Translations under genes and position numbers: made by a program
The notes under the pieces: generated by a model
What the model was told of the DNA's origin: nothing
What the model saw: only the letters and a program-made list of their open reading frames with translations
The model's database searches: none
Part shown: positions 18,418 through 27,402 of the stretch, piece after piece
Layout: each line of letters starts with the position of its first letter
How positions within the stretch are numbered: the stretch's first letter is position 1
NCBI GenBank assembly: GCA_964446285.1
Contig: CAYUNT010000003.1
Coordinates: forward strand, 1-64,000
DNA: 64,000 bases
Reading direction: 5' to 3'
Source: CAYUNT01 sp964446285
Lineage (GTDB): Bacteria > Sumerlaeota > Sumerlaeia > SLMS01 > CAYUNT01

Positions 18418-21400
18418 TCAGTGCGCTATCAGGCCCCGCCCCGAGGCATTTCCCAAAACATCCAGAACCGCCCCTTCAGACTCCACGGATGTCAGTGCGT
18501 CCGATACCACAACGGAATACACGCCGGCGTCGGACAATTGTGCCGCGTCAATGGCGTAGGTGGCCTGCGTGGCGCCCTCGATCGGCGATTCATCCTTATT
18601 CCATTGAAATGACACCTGCCCGAGGCCGCTGCCAGTTTCCACGGAGAACTCCACTCGCGCGCCCACGCTCGCCACTCGATTTTCCGGCGGGCGCGTAATC
18701 TGGATTCCGTTGTAAGGCGCATCGAGGCGCACGTTGTCGATCCAAGCGCCCTCGCGCGCGGTGGGCGATCCCGTGTGGTTCTCGCGAAATCCCACCTGGA
18801 ACGCGCCAGCAAGCGGACCGCCTTCCGGCACGTCGCCCGCATATACAATCTGGTTGTTCAGCGCGGCGATCAAACGCCTTGGCGCAGGCGCGCCCGGATT
18901 GATCGAGAGGTAAAATGGCGCCCATGCCCCTTCGGCGGCGCCGAGCGACTGGCGCGTTGCATTGCCAAGCAGCAAGGAGATTTCCGCATCCTGATTGTCG
19001 TTTGTGGCGTAAATAAAATCGAACGCCCCCGGATGATTCGCCTGGCCGTCGTTCATGGTCACGTTCTGATTCATATAAATGAGCCAATAGCCGCCTTCGT
19101 GTCCGGACCCTGCCGGAGAGGATGTGAAAAATGTGCTGCCTTGGCGTCCGCATATTCCGACGGCCACTGCCTGCGCGGGTTCCGCCGCCGCGGGGAGATA
19201 AATGAACCCCGAGGCGCTGTAGCCCGAGCCGTCTGCTCCGAGCGATGGCCCGCCCATCATGCCGATCACACCGCCTCCCGCCGTGTCCACGCATCGCCAG
19301 GCCTTTCCCTGTCCTTGCATCGCGGGCACCCCGGCGTCGGCGGGATTCTGGAGGCTGATTGCGCGATAGGTTTGGAGCGCGCCCGCGGGGGGCGTTTCAA
19401 AATCGAAGGACTCGGGCAGTGCGTCCGCGCCTTGGTTCGCCTTGCCCGGCGTGGACGTCATCAGGGCGAAATCCGCGCCGTTGATATAGGAATTCGCGCC
19501 GTCGGGGCTTCGCCCAAACGAATACGTGGCATTCGCCGCGTCATATCCGAGCGCCGCCTCGCCGAGCCAGGACGGGCCGTTGTCTGTGACGATCGGATCG
19601 CCCGGACCGTCCAGGCCGCCCAGCCCGCCGAAGGTGCGGTAGGCCACGGAATCATAAAGGACTTGCGTAGTGGGATCGAACAACTGAATTGCCGATGGAA
19701 TGCCCGCCAGGAGGAAATCCGCCGCGATTGTCAGATTCGCGCCATCCGCCGCCGATTCGGCGATGACAAAATACCCCGCGCCGCCGCCCGCGTCGGCGAT
19801 GGAATATCCGCCCAGGGGAATCGTGCGCGAGATGGTCCCCTCGGCGCCCTCGACGACGCGCGCCTCCAGCCCCGCCGGAAATGCACCCGCCGTGCCTCGA
19901 ATTTCCACAAAGTGCCGGCCTGTTTCGGCATAGCGAAATTCATTGATGAGATATTCCCGCCCGCCCGGATTCGCCTGCGTGTATCGTAATTCGTCCAGAT
20001 AGACCGATCCCGCGCCAGCCGCGCCGCCGCCTTGGATCAGCACGCCAATGAATGCCAGATCGCGCGCGCCCGCGCCTGCCGTGTCGAGCAGTCCATCGCC
20101 CGAATTATACTGCTTGAATTTTGTCACATAGGCGGTGGCGGACCCTGCCTCATTCAAATCCCACGAGAGCGTGCGCCATCCCGCCGTGGCCAGGCTGTTG
20201 GGCGGACCCATTTCCAATTGCCCCTTCGCGTCCATCAGAATCATGCGAATCGTCCGGCCTGAATAAGCCGAGGCCGCGTAGCAATCCAGAAGCACCTTGG
20301 TGGTGGAATCGAAAAAGCCTTTTGCGGACAAGCGATCTGGCGTTGTTGTGTATGTGTTGTGCCCGAGGATTTCGTATCCGAAGAACAGCTGATTGCCCGC
20401 CGTGGCCGTGAAGCTGAAGTTGAGCCTCATGCAATAACTGCTGTTGGCGGGTTTTCCTGCTCCGGATGGCGTGGCCACCACGGCGCGCGACGTGCCCGAG
20501 GCCACAACCCCCACGCCGTCGGAGCCTTCCGTGGGGCTTCTCCAGCGCGCGTCGAAGTTGGAAGGCTCCTCCCATCGCTCGATTGCATATTCGCGAACGC
20601 CCGGCGGCGCGAAGAGCTCCTGCACCGCCTGATAAATCTGAGGATATGTGCGCGTTTTGCTTACGGATGCGCCCGTTTCAATATCGCGCGACGTAAAACT
20701 GCCGAGCGGATTGCCGGCCATCCACATAAGCGACCAGAATCCCACGCCGCCGAGACGCCGCCCCGTGTTTTCTGCCCCCACCCAATGCTTGGCTGCGTTC
20801 ATTTTCACACGCAGTGAGTCCTCATCGTCATAATTATACATGTTGAATTGCGCGCCATTTGCCACGGCGAACCACACGCTTTCCGACGGCGAATGGTAGA
20901 AGCGCTCGCGCGGCGGATTCAAAAGCACGGTCTGGAATTTCATGTCCACGTATCCGACCGATCCGATGTTGGACGACTTGGTTGCGCCGTAAGCGGCGGT
21001 GTCCGCGACCATCGCGTATCCATAGGACGGAAGGGCGAGAACGATTTTTTCCGGCGGACAGCCGTTGGCAATGAAGGCATCCACCTGTTCCTGATAACGG
21101 TTCTGCGGGGCAACGGCCTGCGCATAGCTATTCCAACTGCCGGACCACGGATAGCAGCTGAAGTCGATGAAATCCACGCTGGCGGCCACTTGCGCGAGGT
21201 CATAGCGCGAAGAGTAGGTCGGGCCGAGGTAAATCGACACCTCCAGCGGCGCGATGGCCGTCTTGAGTTCGCCAACAAATTGCGTGATTCCAGCGCCCGT
21301 GGCGCTTGCGAATGGCGCTGGCTCGAAGTCGAGATTCACCCCCGCGCAATTGCTGCTTCCCGACTGCGCGATTAGGGCCTTCAGGTTAGTTATTAGCGTT

Positions 21401-21942
21401 TGGCGGAGCGTCGTGCTTTGCATCACTGTGTTGAGCGTCGTGGTGTCAAAGCCGGAATTCATAAGTGTCATAATGACTTTTACGCCATATCGGTCCGCCG
21501 CGCCGCCAGGCTTGAGTTCCGCCGCGCGGCTTGTCCATCCGGAAGTGCTGCTCAGGCCGCCGCTCGAGTTGAACGAAACAAATTCCGCGGCCACGTGCGT
21601 CAGGGCGTGCCAGGGATACTGCGCCGCCGGGTAATCATTTTGCGCGTATCCGAACACAACAAAGCGTTTGGTGTCGATCGAGGGCGACGCCGCGGACCGG
21701 ACACGTCCCGCGCTGGAAGGAGCAGCCTCTGGCGCCGCTTCGGATTCCGGAAGGGCAGCCGGCGTTTCGGCGGGGGCAAGCGCCTGGGCGGCCTTTGCCT
21801 TTTCCACCGCCTCCATCTGCTCGCGATGCTCCGAATAGGAGTCTGGCGGTTGCGCGTATGCCCAACTTGCATAGGCAAGCACTGCCATAAAAATTCCCCA
21901 TCGAGCGGCCGCCCAACCGGCCTTGCGGCAAAGTTTTTTCAT
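18418..21942 (-). CDS. Large secreted protein with GH18-like, lamin-tail-like and Ig-like domains
   Basis: 1174 residues with a signal peptide (about 1-30) followed by a Pro/Ala/Glu-rich segment. Residues 90-410 resemble a GH18 barrel: VVFGYAQNDYPAAQYPW, KVIMTLMNSGFD, CAGVNLDFEPAPFA, IDFSCYPWSGSW and IVLALPSYGYAM. The chitinase motif DxxDxDxE is only partly kept (NLDFE), so the catalytic Glu is present but two upstream acids are replaced. Residues 460-640 are beta-rich and may bind carbohydrate. Around 650-800 a lamin-tail-like domain (YLINEFRYAETGRHFVEIRG) follows. A LamG-like region lies around 840-1080, and the last 85 residues are an Ig-like domain (SFQWNKDESPIEGAT, LSDAGVYSVVVSD). GAGGA five bases upstream supports the start. 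It is probably a cell-surface or secreted polysaccharide-binding protein. Confidence 0.8.
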   Translation of the reverse strand: MKKLCRKAGWAAARWGIFMAVLAYASWAYAQPPDSYSEHREQMEAVEKAKAAQALAPAETPAALPESEAAPEAAPSSAGRVRSAASPSIDTKRFVVFGYAQNDYPAAQYPWHALTHVAAEFVSFNSSGGLSSTSGWTSRAAELKPGGAADRYGVKVIMTLMNSGFDTTTLNTVMQSTTLRQTLITNLKALIAQSGSSNCAGVNLDFEPAPFASATGAGITQFVGELKTAIAPLEVSIYLGPTYSSRYDLAQVAASVDFIDFSCYPWSGSWNSYAQAVAPQNRYQEQVDAFIANGCPPEKIVLALPSYGYAMVADTAAYGATKSSNIGSVGYVDMKFQTVLLNPPRERFYHSPSESVWFAVANGAQFNMYNYDDEDSLRVKMNAAKHWVGAENTGRRLGGVGFWSLMWMAGNPLGSFTSRDIETGASVSKTRTYPQIYQAVQELFAPPGVREYAIERWEEPSNFDARWRSPTEGSDGVGVVASGTSRAVVATPSGAGKPANSSYCMRLNFSFTATAGNQLFFGYEILGHNTYTTTPDRLSAKGFFDSTTKVLLDCYAASAYSGRTIRMILMDAKGQLEMGPPNSLATAGWRTLSWDLNEAGSATAYVTKFKQYNSGDGLLDTAGAGARDLAFIGVLIQGGGAAGAGSVYLDELRYTQANPGGREYLINEFRYAETGRHFVEIRGTAGAFPAGLEARVVEGAEGTISRTIPLGGYSIADAGGGAGYFVIAESAADGANLTIAADFLLAGIPSAIQLFDPTTQVLYDSVAYRTFGGLGGLDGPGDPIVTDNGPSWLGEAALGYDAANATYSFGRSPDGANSYINGADFALMTSTPGKANQGADALPESFDFETPPAGALQTYRAISLQNPADAGVPAMQGQGKAWRCVDTAGGGVIGMMGGPSLGADGSGYSASGFIYLPAAAEPAQAVAVGICGRQGSTFFTSSPAGSGHEGGYWLIYMNQNVTMNDGQANHPGAFDFIYATNDNQDAEISLLLGNATRQSLGAAEGAWAPFYLSINPGAPAPRRLIAALNNQIVYAGDVPEGGPLAGAFQVGFRENHTGSPTAREGAWIDNVRLDAPYNGIQITRPPENRVASVGARVEFSVETGSGLGQVSFQWNKDESPIEGATQATYAIDAAQLSDAGVYSVVVSDALTSVESEGAVLDVLGNASGRGLIAH

Positions 21943-22249
21943 GACATCCTCAAATTATATTTACGGAATATGTTCTGGGGATGCAACGCGGCTCGCCACA
22001 TCGCCATCCTATCAATAATAGAAGGTTCCAATTTCGCGAGGCAACCCAAACCCAATTGGGGAGCGTCCTGGCGCTCCGGATGGCGGAAGGCGCAGTTCCC
22101 CTTGCGATCCACCGCAAGAGGTCCAACACTTTAGGCCGTGCGGGAATTCGGATACCGGATTCCGCTTTTGTGGCCGCCTGCAATGGAATCGCCGCCCATC
22201 GCCAGTTCCGCCGCGGCCTGATTTTATTTTTCCCCAATTTGCCTCACTT
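21943..22249. other. Divergent intergenic region
   Basis: 307 bases lie between the GH18-like gene and hisF. There is a small inverted repeat CTTGCG/CGCAAG near 22100 and AT-rich DNA on both sides. No reading frame, RNA gene or family repeat was recognised. Confidence 0.4.
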
Positions 22250-23083
22250 ATGCTAGCTAAACGCATTATTCCGTGTCTCGACGTCAAAGAAGGCCGCGTG
22301 GTCAAGGGGATCGAGTTTGTCAATCTCCGCGACGCGGGCGATCCAGTCGAATGCGCCCGCGCCTACGACCGCGCCGGGGCCGATGAACTGGTGTTTCTCG
22401 ACATCACCGCCTCGCACGAACGCCGCAAGATCATGATCGACGTCGTGCGCCGCACGGCCGAGCAGTGCTTTATGCCGCTTACTGTCGGCGGTGGGCTGCG
22501 CACAATCGACGACATTGACGCCATGTTGCGTGCGGGCGCGGATAAGGTGTCCATCAACACGCCGGCCGTGGATCATCCGGATTTTATCAACGAATCATCG
22601 CAGCGATACGGCGCGCAGTGCATCGTCGTGGCCATTGATGCCAAGCGGCGCTCGCTTCCCAAAGGTGTGCGCGCGAACCTTAGCCGCGCCGATCTTCGCA
22701 CGCCCGATCCGCTTGGGTGGGAGGTGTTCACGCACGGCGGGCGCACCCCGCGCGGGCTGGACGCGGTCGCATGGGCACGTGAGGCCCAGCAGCGCGGCGC
22801 GGGCGAAATTCTCCTGACGTCGATGGACGCCGATGGCACGCTCAGCGGCTATGACATCGCCCTCACGCGCGCCATCGCCGAGGCGGTTTCGATTCCCGTT
22901 ATTGCCAGCGGCGGAGCGGGGAATCTCGAGCACTTGGCCGAGGCCCTTACCGAAGGCAAAGCAGACGCCGCGCTGGCCGCCTCGATCTTTCACTTCGGCA
23001 CATATTCCATTGCCGAAACCAAGGAATTCCTCGCCGCGCGCGGTGTTCCCGTGCGCCGCCTGCCGGAGGCCGTCCCAACATGA
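22250..23083 (+). CDS. hisF: Imidazole glycerol phosphate synthase, cyclase subunit
   Basis: 277 residues, longer than the typical 250-258. HisF uses ammonia from HisH to close the imidazole ring in histidine synthesis. [12 protein letters not shown] carries catalytic Asp11 and VVAIDAKR carries Asp130. Barrel phosphate motifs [21 protein letters not shown] and VIASGGAG are intact. The extra length comes mainly from a roughly 20-residue insert (after AIDAKR and before WEVFTHGGR). No other his gene is in the window. The stop overlaps the next gene by ATGA, implying translational coupling. Confidence 0.97.
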   Translation: MLAKRIIPCLDVKEGRVVKGIEFVNLRDAGDPVECARAYDRAGADELVFLDITASHERRKIMIDVVRRTAEQCFMPLTVGGGLRTIDDIDAMLRAGADKVSINTPAVDHPDFINESSQRYGAQCIVVAIDAKRRSLPKGVRANLSRADLRTPDPLGWEVFTHGGRTPRGLDAVAWAREAQQRGAGEILLTSMDADGTLSGYDIALTRAIAEAVSIPVIASGGAGNLEHLAEALTEGKADAALAASIFHFGTYSIAETKEFLAARGVPVRRLPEAVPT

Positions 23084-23862
23084 ATCCGGACCTGAGCGCC
23101 ATGGACCCGCGAACCCGCCGCCTTATTAATGGCGTCATCTTCGTTATGGTTTTGGCCATTATCGCAGCGATCGCCATCGGCATAATTTCGCGCCGCCCCA
23201 AGGGAATTACGTTCACCATTGCCTTCAAGGACGCGCGGGGCCTTGCGCTGGGCGCGCCGGTCATGCTTCAGGGATTTCGCGTGGGTGAAGTTACTCGCGT
23301 GGCCTTGGTGAAAGAAGGCAGCGGCGTCGAAGTGGACGCGGCCATCGCTCCCAATTATGTGGATCAGGTTCCTGCGCCGGAGTTTCTGACGGCGCGCATC
23401 AAGAAGCCTCTTCTGCTTCCGGGCGGGGGAGAGGTTGTGCTCATCCGGCTCAAGAACGCCAAAGGACAAATGCCCGATGGCGCGCGCATCGACGGCGTCG
23501 AGGGTCTGACGGGCGAGATGCGTTTCCGCGCGAAGGGCGCCATCAAGCGGGCCTACGCGAAAACCGCCGAGAAAACATCGGATACGATCGACCGATTCCG
23601 CACATGGTGGGCGGAAAAGCGCGACAAAAAACAAGGCGCTGGCAAAGCGCGCAAGGAACTCGATGCGTGGCTCAATGATCTGGAAAATCTCGACTATCCG
23701 CCCAAACCTACCGAGATTCGCACGCTTCGCGCCCGGGGGGAGTTGCTGCAAAAGTCGTGGGAGGCCCAGAAACTCGATGAGGAAGCCCGCGAAATGGGCA
23801 AGATGCTCCAATCGCTCGAAGAATACGAAAAGGCAGCCGCTGACGAAGAAAAAGGCGGCTAG
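23080..23862 (+). CDS. MCE/MlaD-domain protein
   Basis: 260 residues. A single N-terminal membrane helix (about 15-38) is followed by an MCE domain ([35 protein letters not shown]), which in MlaD forms a hexameric periplasmic ring that carries phospholipids between membranes. The C-terminal 120 residues are charged and probably helical. No MlaE permease or MlaF ATPase lies next to it, so this MCE protein is genetically orphaned. It is coupled to hisF by a 4-nt ATGA overlap. Confidence 0.8.
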   Translation: MNPDLSAMDPRTRRLINGVIFVMVLAIIAAIAIGIISRRPKGITFTIAFKDARGLALGAPVMLQGFRVGEVTRVALVKEGSGVEVDAAIAPNYVDQVPAPEFLTARIKKPLLLPGGGEVVLIRLKNAKGQMPDGARIDGVEGLTGEMRFRAKGAIKRAYAKTAEKTSDTIDRFRTWWAEKRDKKQGAGKARKELDAWLNDLENLDYPPKPTEIRTLRARGELLQKSWEAQKLDEEAREMGKMLQSLEEYEKAAADEEKGG

Positions 23863-23945
23863 GCATTTCTCGAAAATAATGGCGGATTCCTGGTTGCCCA
23901 ATGCCATGACAATGCCTCCATCCACAAGGGATTGGCGCTCATCAG

Positions 23946-24004
23946 AAGGCTTGGTTTGTGAGCCTTGAAAACCATGCATCAATATTGGCTTAGGACGCCA
24001 ATAT
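23946..24004. terminator. Paired hairpins between convergent genes
   Basis: Two stem-loops lie in the convergent gap: AAGGCT/AGCCTT (23946-23966) and ATATTGGC/GCCAATAT with a 7-nt loop (23982-24004). Neither is followed by a clear T-run, so a bidirectional terminator is only a suggestion. Confidence 0.35.
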
Positions 24005-24044
24005 CAAGAAACACTATCAAGAGGCCAGTTCAGAACAGGCGGAA

Positions 24045-25265
24045 TCAGGGTTTGGGCGAACTGCGAAAAATCATCGTCTGCATTGGCGGAACGTTTGCGC
24101 CGCGCATCCAGACTTGCGCCGCGCGATCCAACTGTTCGGCGGGGATTTCCGAGGCCGCCAGGAATACGGGCGGATTCAGATTCAGCGCGGTTTCGTCGTC
24201 GAAACCCAGCGCCTTTTGCATCCAGGGCAGCGGCTCCGGATAGGTCTTGTTGCAGTGGCGCATCAGATCGTCGGCGGCCGTGGCGAATTTCTGAACGGTC
24301 TCGGGCGCGCTCTTGCCCAGCGCGGCGCGCACAACAGTGACTTGCATGGGAAATGGCGAGAAATTCGCGGCGGCCAGCGGCGCGGGATTGAGAACGCGGA
24401 AATTGCCTTTGGGTCCGATGCGGCGTGTGAGGCGGGCGTATTTCCATCCGGCGGCGAAGATCGCCTCCGGGCCGCCCGCTTCGCCTGGTTCCACCTCCAT
24501 GCCCGCGGGGAACATGGCGATCTTGGGGGCCTGTGAGCCGCCCGCCGCGGCGCTTGCGGCGGCGCCCGCCGTGGCAAGATGCGCCACCATGACGCCCCAA
24601 TCATCCCCCTCGACTCCCAGCGTCTTGTCCTTCAGGTCGTCCAGGGACTTGATGGCCGAATCCGCCCGAACCACAAATCCGCAAAGCGGCTGCGAGGTGG
24701 CTTCGGCGGCGAATTCCACGATCCGGAGCGTTCCGGGCGCGCGCATTTCGGCGGAAATCGCGTCGTGGAGATTGACACCAAACGCGGCTTCGCATTCGCC
24801 GCGTCCAAGCAGGAAAAGCGCCTCGCGCGATATGCGCACGGGATCGAGATACTCGACCTCGACGCCATGATCGCGAAACCATCCGGTCTTTTGATCGACA
24901 TAGACCGGCATGGAAGCGATATTGGGAACATACGCGATGCGAATCAACCCGGCGCGGGCCGGAATGATTTTGCGAGGCGTGGGGCCTGTGGGTGAGGCGG
25001 CGGCGGCTGATGCGGCTGCCGCGGCGGCGGCTTCGGCCCGGCTGTTCCGCGGCGCGGCAGAGGCGGGAGTGGGCGTTTTGAGGCCCTGCCTGGCTGGAGG
25101 CGAAGTGGATGCCGGGATGGATTGCATCGAGGGGGTGGCGGTGGCTTCAGATGCAGGCGCGGTTGCCGCCTGCTTTTCTTCCTGGCAGGAGGCTAAAATT
25201 CCCAGAATCATCAGGCATGCGAGAGTCCATCTAATAGGGCGGCATGGCAAAACGAATGCGGGCAT
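24045..25265 (-). CDS. Lipoprotein, NitT/TauT-type solute-binding protein
   Basis: 406 residues. The N-terminus has a lipobox (LGILASC), then an 80-residue Ala/Pro/Thr-rich tether, then a periplasmic-binding domain: LIRIAYVPNIASMPVYV, GWFRDHGVEVEYLDP, FGVNLHDAISAEM, CGFVVRADSAIKSLDDLKD and KTLGVEGDDWG. This is the SsuA/THI5-like fold, which binds sulfonates, nitrate, bicarbonate or pyrimidine precursors; the ligand cannot be assigned. A second Ala/Gly-rich run lies within the domain. No permease or ATPase gene is adjacent. It is 9 nt from the lipoprotein gene upstream, so the two are probably an operon. Confidence 0.8.
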   Translation of the reverse strand: MPAFVLPCRPIRWTLACLMILGILASCQEEKQAATAPASEATATPSMQSIPASTSPPARQGLKTPTPASAAPRNSRAEAAAAAAASAAAASPTGPTPRKIIPARAGLIRIAYVPNIASMPVYVDQKTGWFRDHGVEVEYLDPVRISREALFLLGRGECEAAFGVNLHDAISAEMRAPGTLRIVEFAAEATSQPLCGFVVRADSAIKSLDDLKDKTLGVEGDDWGVMVAHLATAGAAASAAAGGSQAPKIAMFPAGMEVEPGEAGGPEAIFAAGWKYARLTRRIGPKGNFRVLNPAPLAAANFSPFPMQVTVVRAALGKSAPETVQKFATAADDLMRHCNKTYPEPLPWMQKALGFDDETALNLNPPVFLAASEIPAEQLDRAAQVWMRGANVPPMQTMIFRSSPKP

Positions 25266-25274
25266 GATCTGCTC

Positions 25275-25853
25275 TCAATTCGGGCGCGGACCAGACGGCG
25301 GCGCCGGAGGAGTGCCGGAGGAATCCGGGGAATGCGTGGAATTCGGCGGGTGCAATTGGCGCGATTGGCCGGGCGCGGAGGATACCGCAGGCAATGGCGA
25401 GCTGCCGGGCGGGGGGGAATCTGCGGGGAATGCCAGGCCTTCGGGCGGCGGTTCAGCGTTGGTGAATTTCATGCGGTCGCCTCGAATCACCACGGTGGCG
25501 CGGCGGTAAAAACCAACTGTAATCAACGAAACCAAGACGTCGCCTGGCGTGGCGTGGACCTCGATCACTACGTTGCCGATCCCGTCCGCTCCTTCGAGGG
25601 CGCGCTGCATTCCCTTTTCCCAATCAGGATGATTGAGGGGAACGGCCCAGAAAATCCAATGTGCCTTCTCACGAATCGTAAAGTGGCTTGTGCGCGAGTT
25701 GGGAATGTATTGGCAGGCCACTCCCGGCGGAAGGCGGTCTTGCGGGGCAAACACCGTGCGCCCTCCCGCGCCAAGGTCCACGGTGATTCGGCTGCATCCG
25801 GCGGCGATCAAGGCAGCGCCCAGCGCCAGGGCGCACGCGGAAATTGGACTCAT
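25275..25853 (-). CDS. Small lipoprotein whose start lies in repeat DNA
   Basis: About 192 residues from the ATG at 25853. The signal peptide has a lipobox LIAAGCS. The mature part contains SHFTIREKAHWIFWAVPL, then NVVIEVHATPGDVLVSLIT and FYRRATVVIRGDR, a pattern like small Bor- or TRL-type outer-membrane lipoproteins, though the match is not certain. The last 60 residues are Pro/Ser-rich. The start codon and the AGG upstream fall inside a 9-bp repeat tract; a longer frame starting at 25889 would translate the repeat itself as MSPIRPISLIGP and is less likely. Confidence 0.65.
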   Translation of the reverse strand: MSPISACALALGAALIAAGCSRITVDLGAGGRTVFAPQDRLPPGVACQYIPNSRTSHFTIREKAHWIFWAVPLNHPDWEKGMQRALEGADGIGNVVIEVHATPGDVLVSLITVGFYRRATVVIRGDRMKFTNAEPPPEGLAFPADSPPPGSSPLPAVSSAPGQSRQLHPPNSTHSPDSSGTPPAPPSGPRPN

Positions 25854-25892
25854 GGGACCTATGAGACTTATGGGACGAATAGGACTCATGGG
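25851..25892. repeat. 9-bp-period repeat at lipoprotein start
   Basis: Units ATGGGACCT, ATGAGACTT, ATGGGACGA, ATAGGACTC and ATGGGAAGT overlap the initiation region of the small lipoprotein gene. Confidence 0.8.
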
Positions 25893-25944
25893 AAGTTGCC
25901 TGGGGAGACGCGCATTGCCGGGAAATCGGTTTGGCGTGAATTCT

Positions 25945-25999
25945 CACAAAAAGGTATAAAGGCACGAAGATGTTCCTTGTGCCTTTGCGCCTTTGTGTG
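25945..25999. repeat. CACAAAG-type imperfect palindrome
   Basis: Two arms of about 25 nt (25945-25969 and 25975-25999) built from 8-bp-period units pair around a 5-nt loop (ATGTT). The arrangement is the same as at 54682-54736. Confidence 0.75.
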
Positions 26000-26038
26000 A
26001 GGAATGCAATTCGTTCTCATCTGCAATCCACTCATTAT

Positions 26039-27073
26039 TCAACGCTGCATCTGACGGTCGAAACGTTCGATGCGGTTGGCGGCGCGCCGGAGCCAGTCGC
26101 CCGCGGATACGGGATCGCCTGCCTCGAAATCGCCCGCTGCTCGTCGCAGGAAGAACTGCGCCTCTTTCAGATACTGCCGGCGGCGCGTTTTGCCCGCAAA
26201 CGCATGAAGCCGCGTCTGATCGGAGATTTTCAAGCCCGCGGCATCGGGCGCGCAGCGGACAATAACGCGTTCGATGTCGATGGGAAAGTAGAAATGAAAG
26301 ACCTCGCGGCGCGGCAGTTCGGCGCGGACAATCGCCGGCGGATCCAGATGAAAATCTGTTCGCGCGCCTTGGCGGTCCACCGCGCTGACCTCATACACAA
26401 CCACATCGCCCCCAGTGGCGGAAATCGAGATGGCATTGACGCGTTCGATTGTGGATTTGGGGTTGAATTCGCGATTTCGCGGTTCATCGCCCCGGACGCG
26501 CTTGTCGTCGATGGGCGTCCAGGAATATCCCGCCAGCGTCGAGTGGCGCGAATCGAGAATCCGCATGTAGTCGTGAACCTGCGCGAGGATGCCCGCGATT
26601 TCCGAGGCGGAAGGTCCGGCGGCGGCAGGGTGAGCCTGGCGCGGGGCGGAGATCATCGCGAGAATCCACTGGAGGGCGCGCAGGCAATCTTCCGCGCAAA
26701 GAGGAGGCAAAAACTGGCCGGGTGACGAAGGAACCCGCGCCTCGCCAGGCATTTCCTCCAAAGGCATTTCCTCTGGCGGGATGTCGGCCGGACTGGATGC
26801 GCCTGGGGAGGGGGCTGGATTCGGCCTGGCAGGTATCTCGATGGGCGAGTCCTGAAGCGTGGCGGTTCCGGGCTTGTCCGGCATGTGAACCCCGGCCGCA
26901 ATGGCAGGCATCGGGCTGGGCGATTCGGATGGAATTTGGCTTTGCGCGGCGATTTTAGATGCCGCCACAGCGAAAAACGCCACCAGGCAAAACGCTATCG
27001 CCGGGAAGGCGCACGCTTTTGGCATCAAGGAAGCAGGCACAGAATGAGACACGGCGGGAGAAGTCTTTTTCAT
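26039..27073 (-). CDS. Secreted protein of unknown function
   Basis: About 344 residues from the ATG at 27073. The reading frame stays open for another 800 bases upstream, but that part runs through repeat DNA and antisense to the flavodiiron gene and looks non-coding. The true protein has a signal peptide (CLVAFFAVAASKIAAQ), a Pro/Ser/Glu-rich tether (residues 40-110) and a globular domain. That domain has two cysteines (LCAEDCLRAL), a segment IERVNAISISATGGDVVVYE and VFHFYFPIDIERVIVRC. The C-terminus is helical and Arg-rich. The family was not recognised. No clear ribosome-binding site precedes the start. Confidence 0.55.
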   Translation of the reverse strand: MKKTSPAVSHSVPASLMPKACAFPAIAFCLVAFFAVAASKIAAQSQIPSESPSPMPAIAAGVHMPDKPGTATLQDSPIEIPARPNPAPSPGASSPADIPPEEMPLEEMPGEARVPSSPGQFLPPLCAEDCLRALQWILAMISAPRQAHPAAAGPSASEIAGILAQVHDYMRILDSRHSTLAGYSWTPIDDKRVRGDEPRNREFNPKSTIERVNAISISATGGDVVVYEVSAVDRQGARTDFHLDPPAIVRAELPRREVFHFYFPIDIERVIVRCAPDAAGLKISDQTRLHAFAGKTRRRQYLKEAQFFLRRAAGDFEAGDPVSAGDWLRRAANRIERFDRQMQR

Positions 27074-27273
27074 GGATTCTGGCAATTCAGGCTTTTCCGG
27101 CCCTGGAAAGATTCGCTTGGACAGCCGCGCCTGGATTTGAACGCAACGTCCCTGCGCAATCCGGCGTGTATCATGTCGAAGGAATGATCGGAAAGGCAAG
27201 CGCGGGTTGGGTTGTTCTCTGCACATCTGCGCCTTTGCGCCTCGGCGGCGGGTTGGTTCGGCGCTTGTGATAG

Positions 27274-27376
27274 AAGACGCGAGTGCGGAGCCTCGCGATC
27301 CCAGCGTGCGATCCCAGTGTGCAATCCCGCCGCGGCCCAGCTCAGAACCTCGCGATCCCAGCGTGTGATCACGCGA
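27274..27376. repeat. GCGATCCCAG-type repeat block
   Basis: It begins with the same 27-bp unit seen at 28743 and 59208 (CGCGAGTGCGGAGCCTCGCG then ATCCCAG). Degenerate 13-bp units and a second CCTCGCGATCCCAGCGTG copy follow. It lies between the secreted-protein gene and the end of the flavodiiron gene. Confidence 0.85.
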
Positions 27377-27402
27377 TGCGTGAAGCATCCGATTTCGGCA
27401 AT

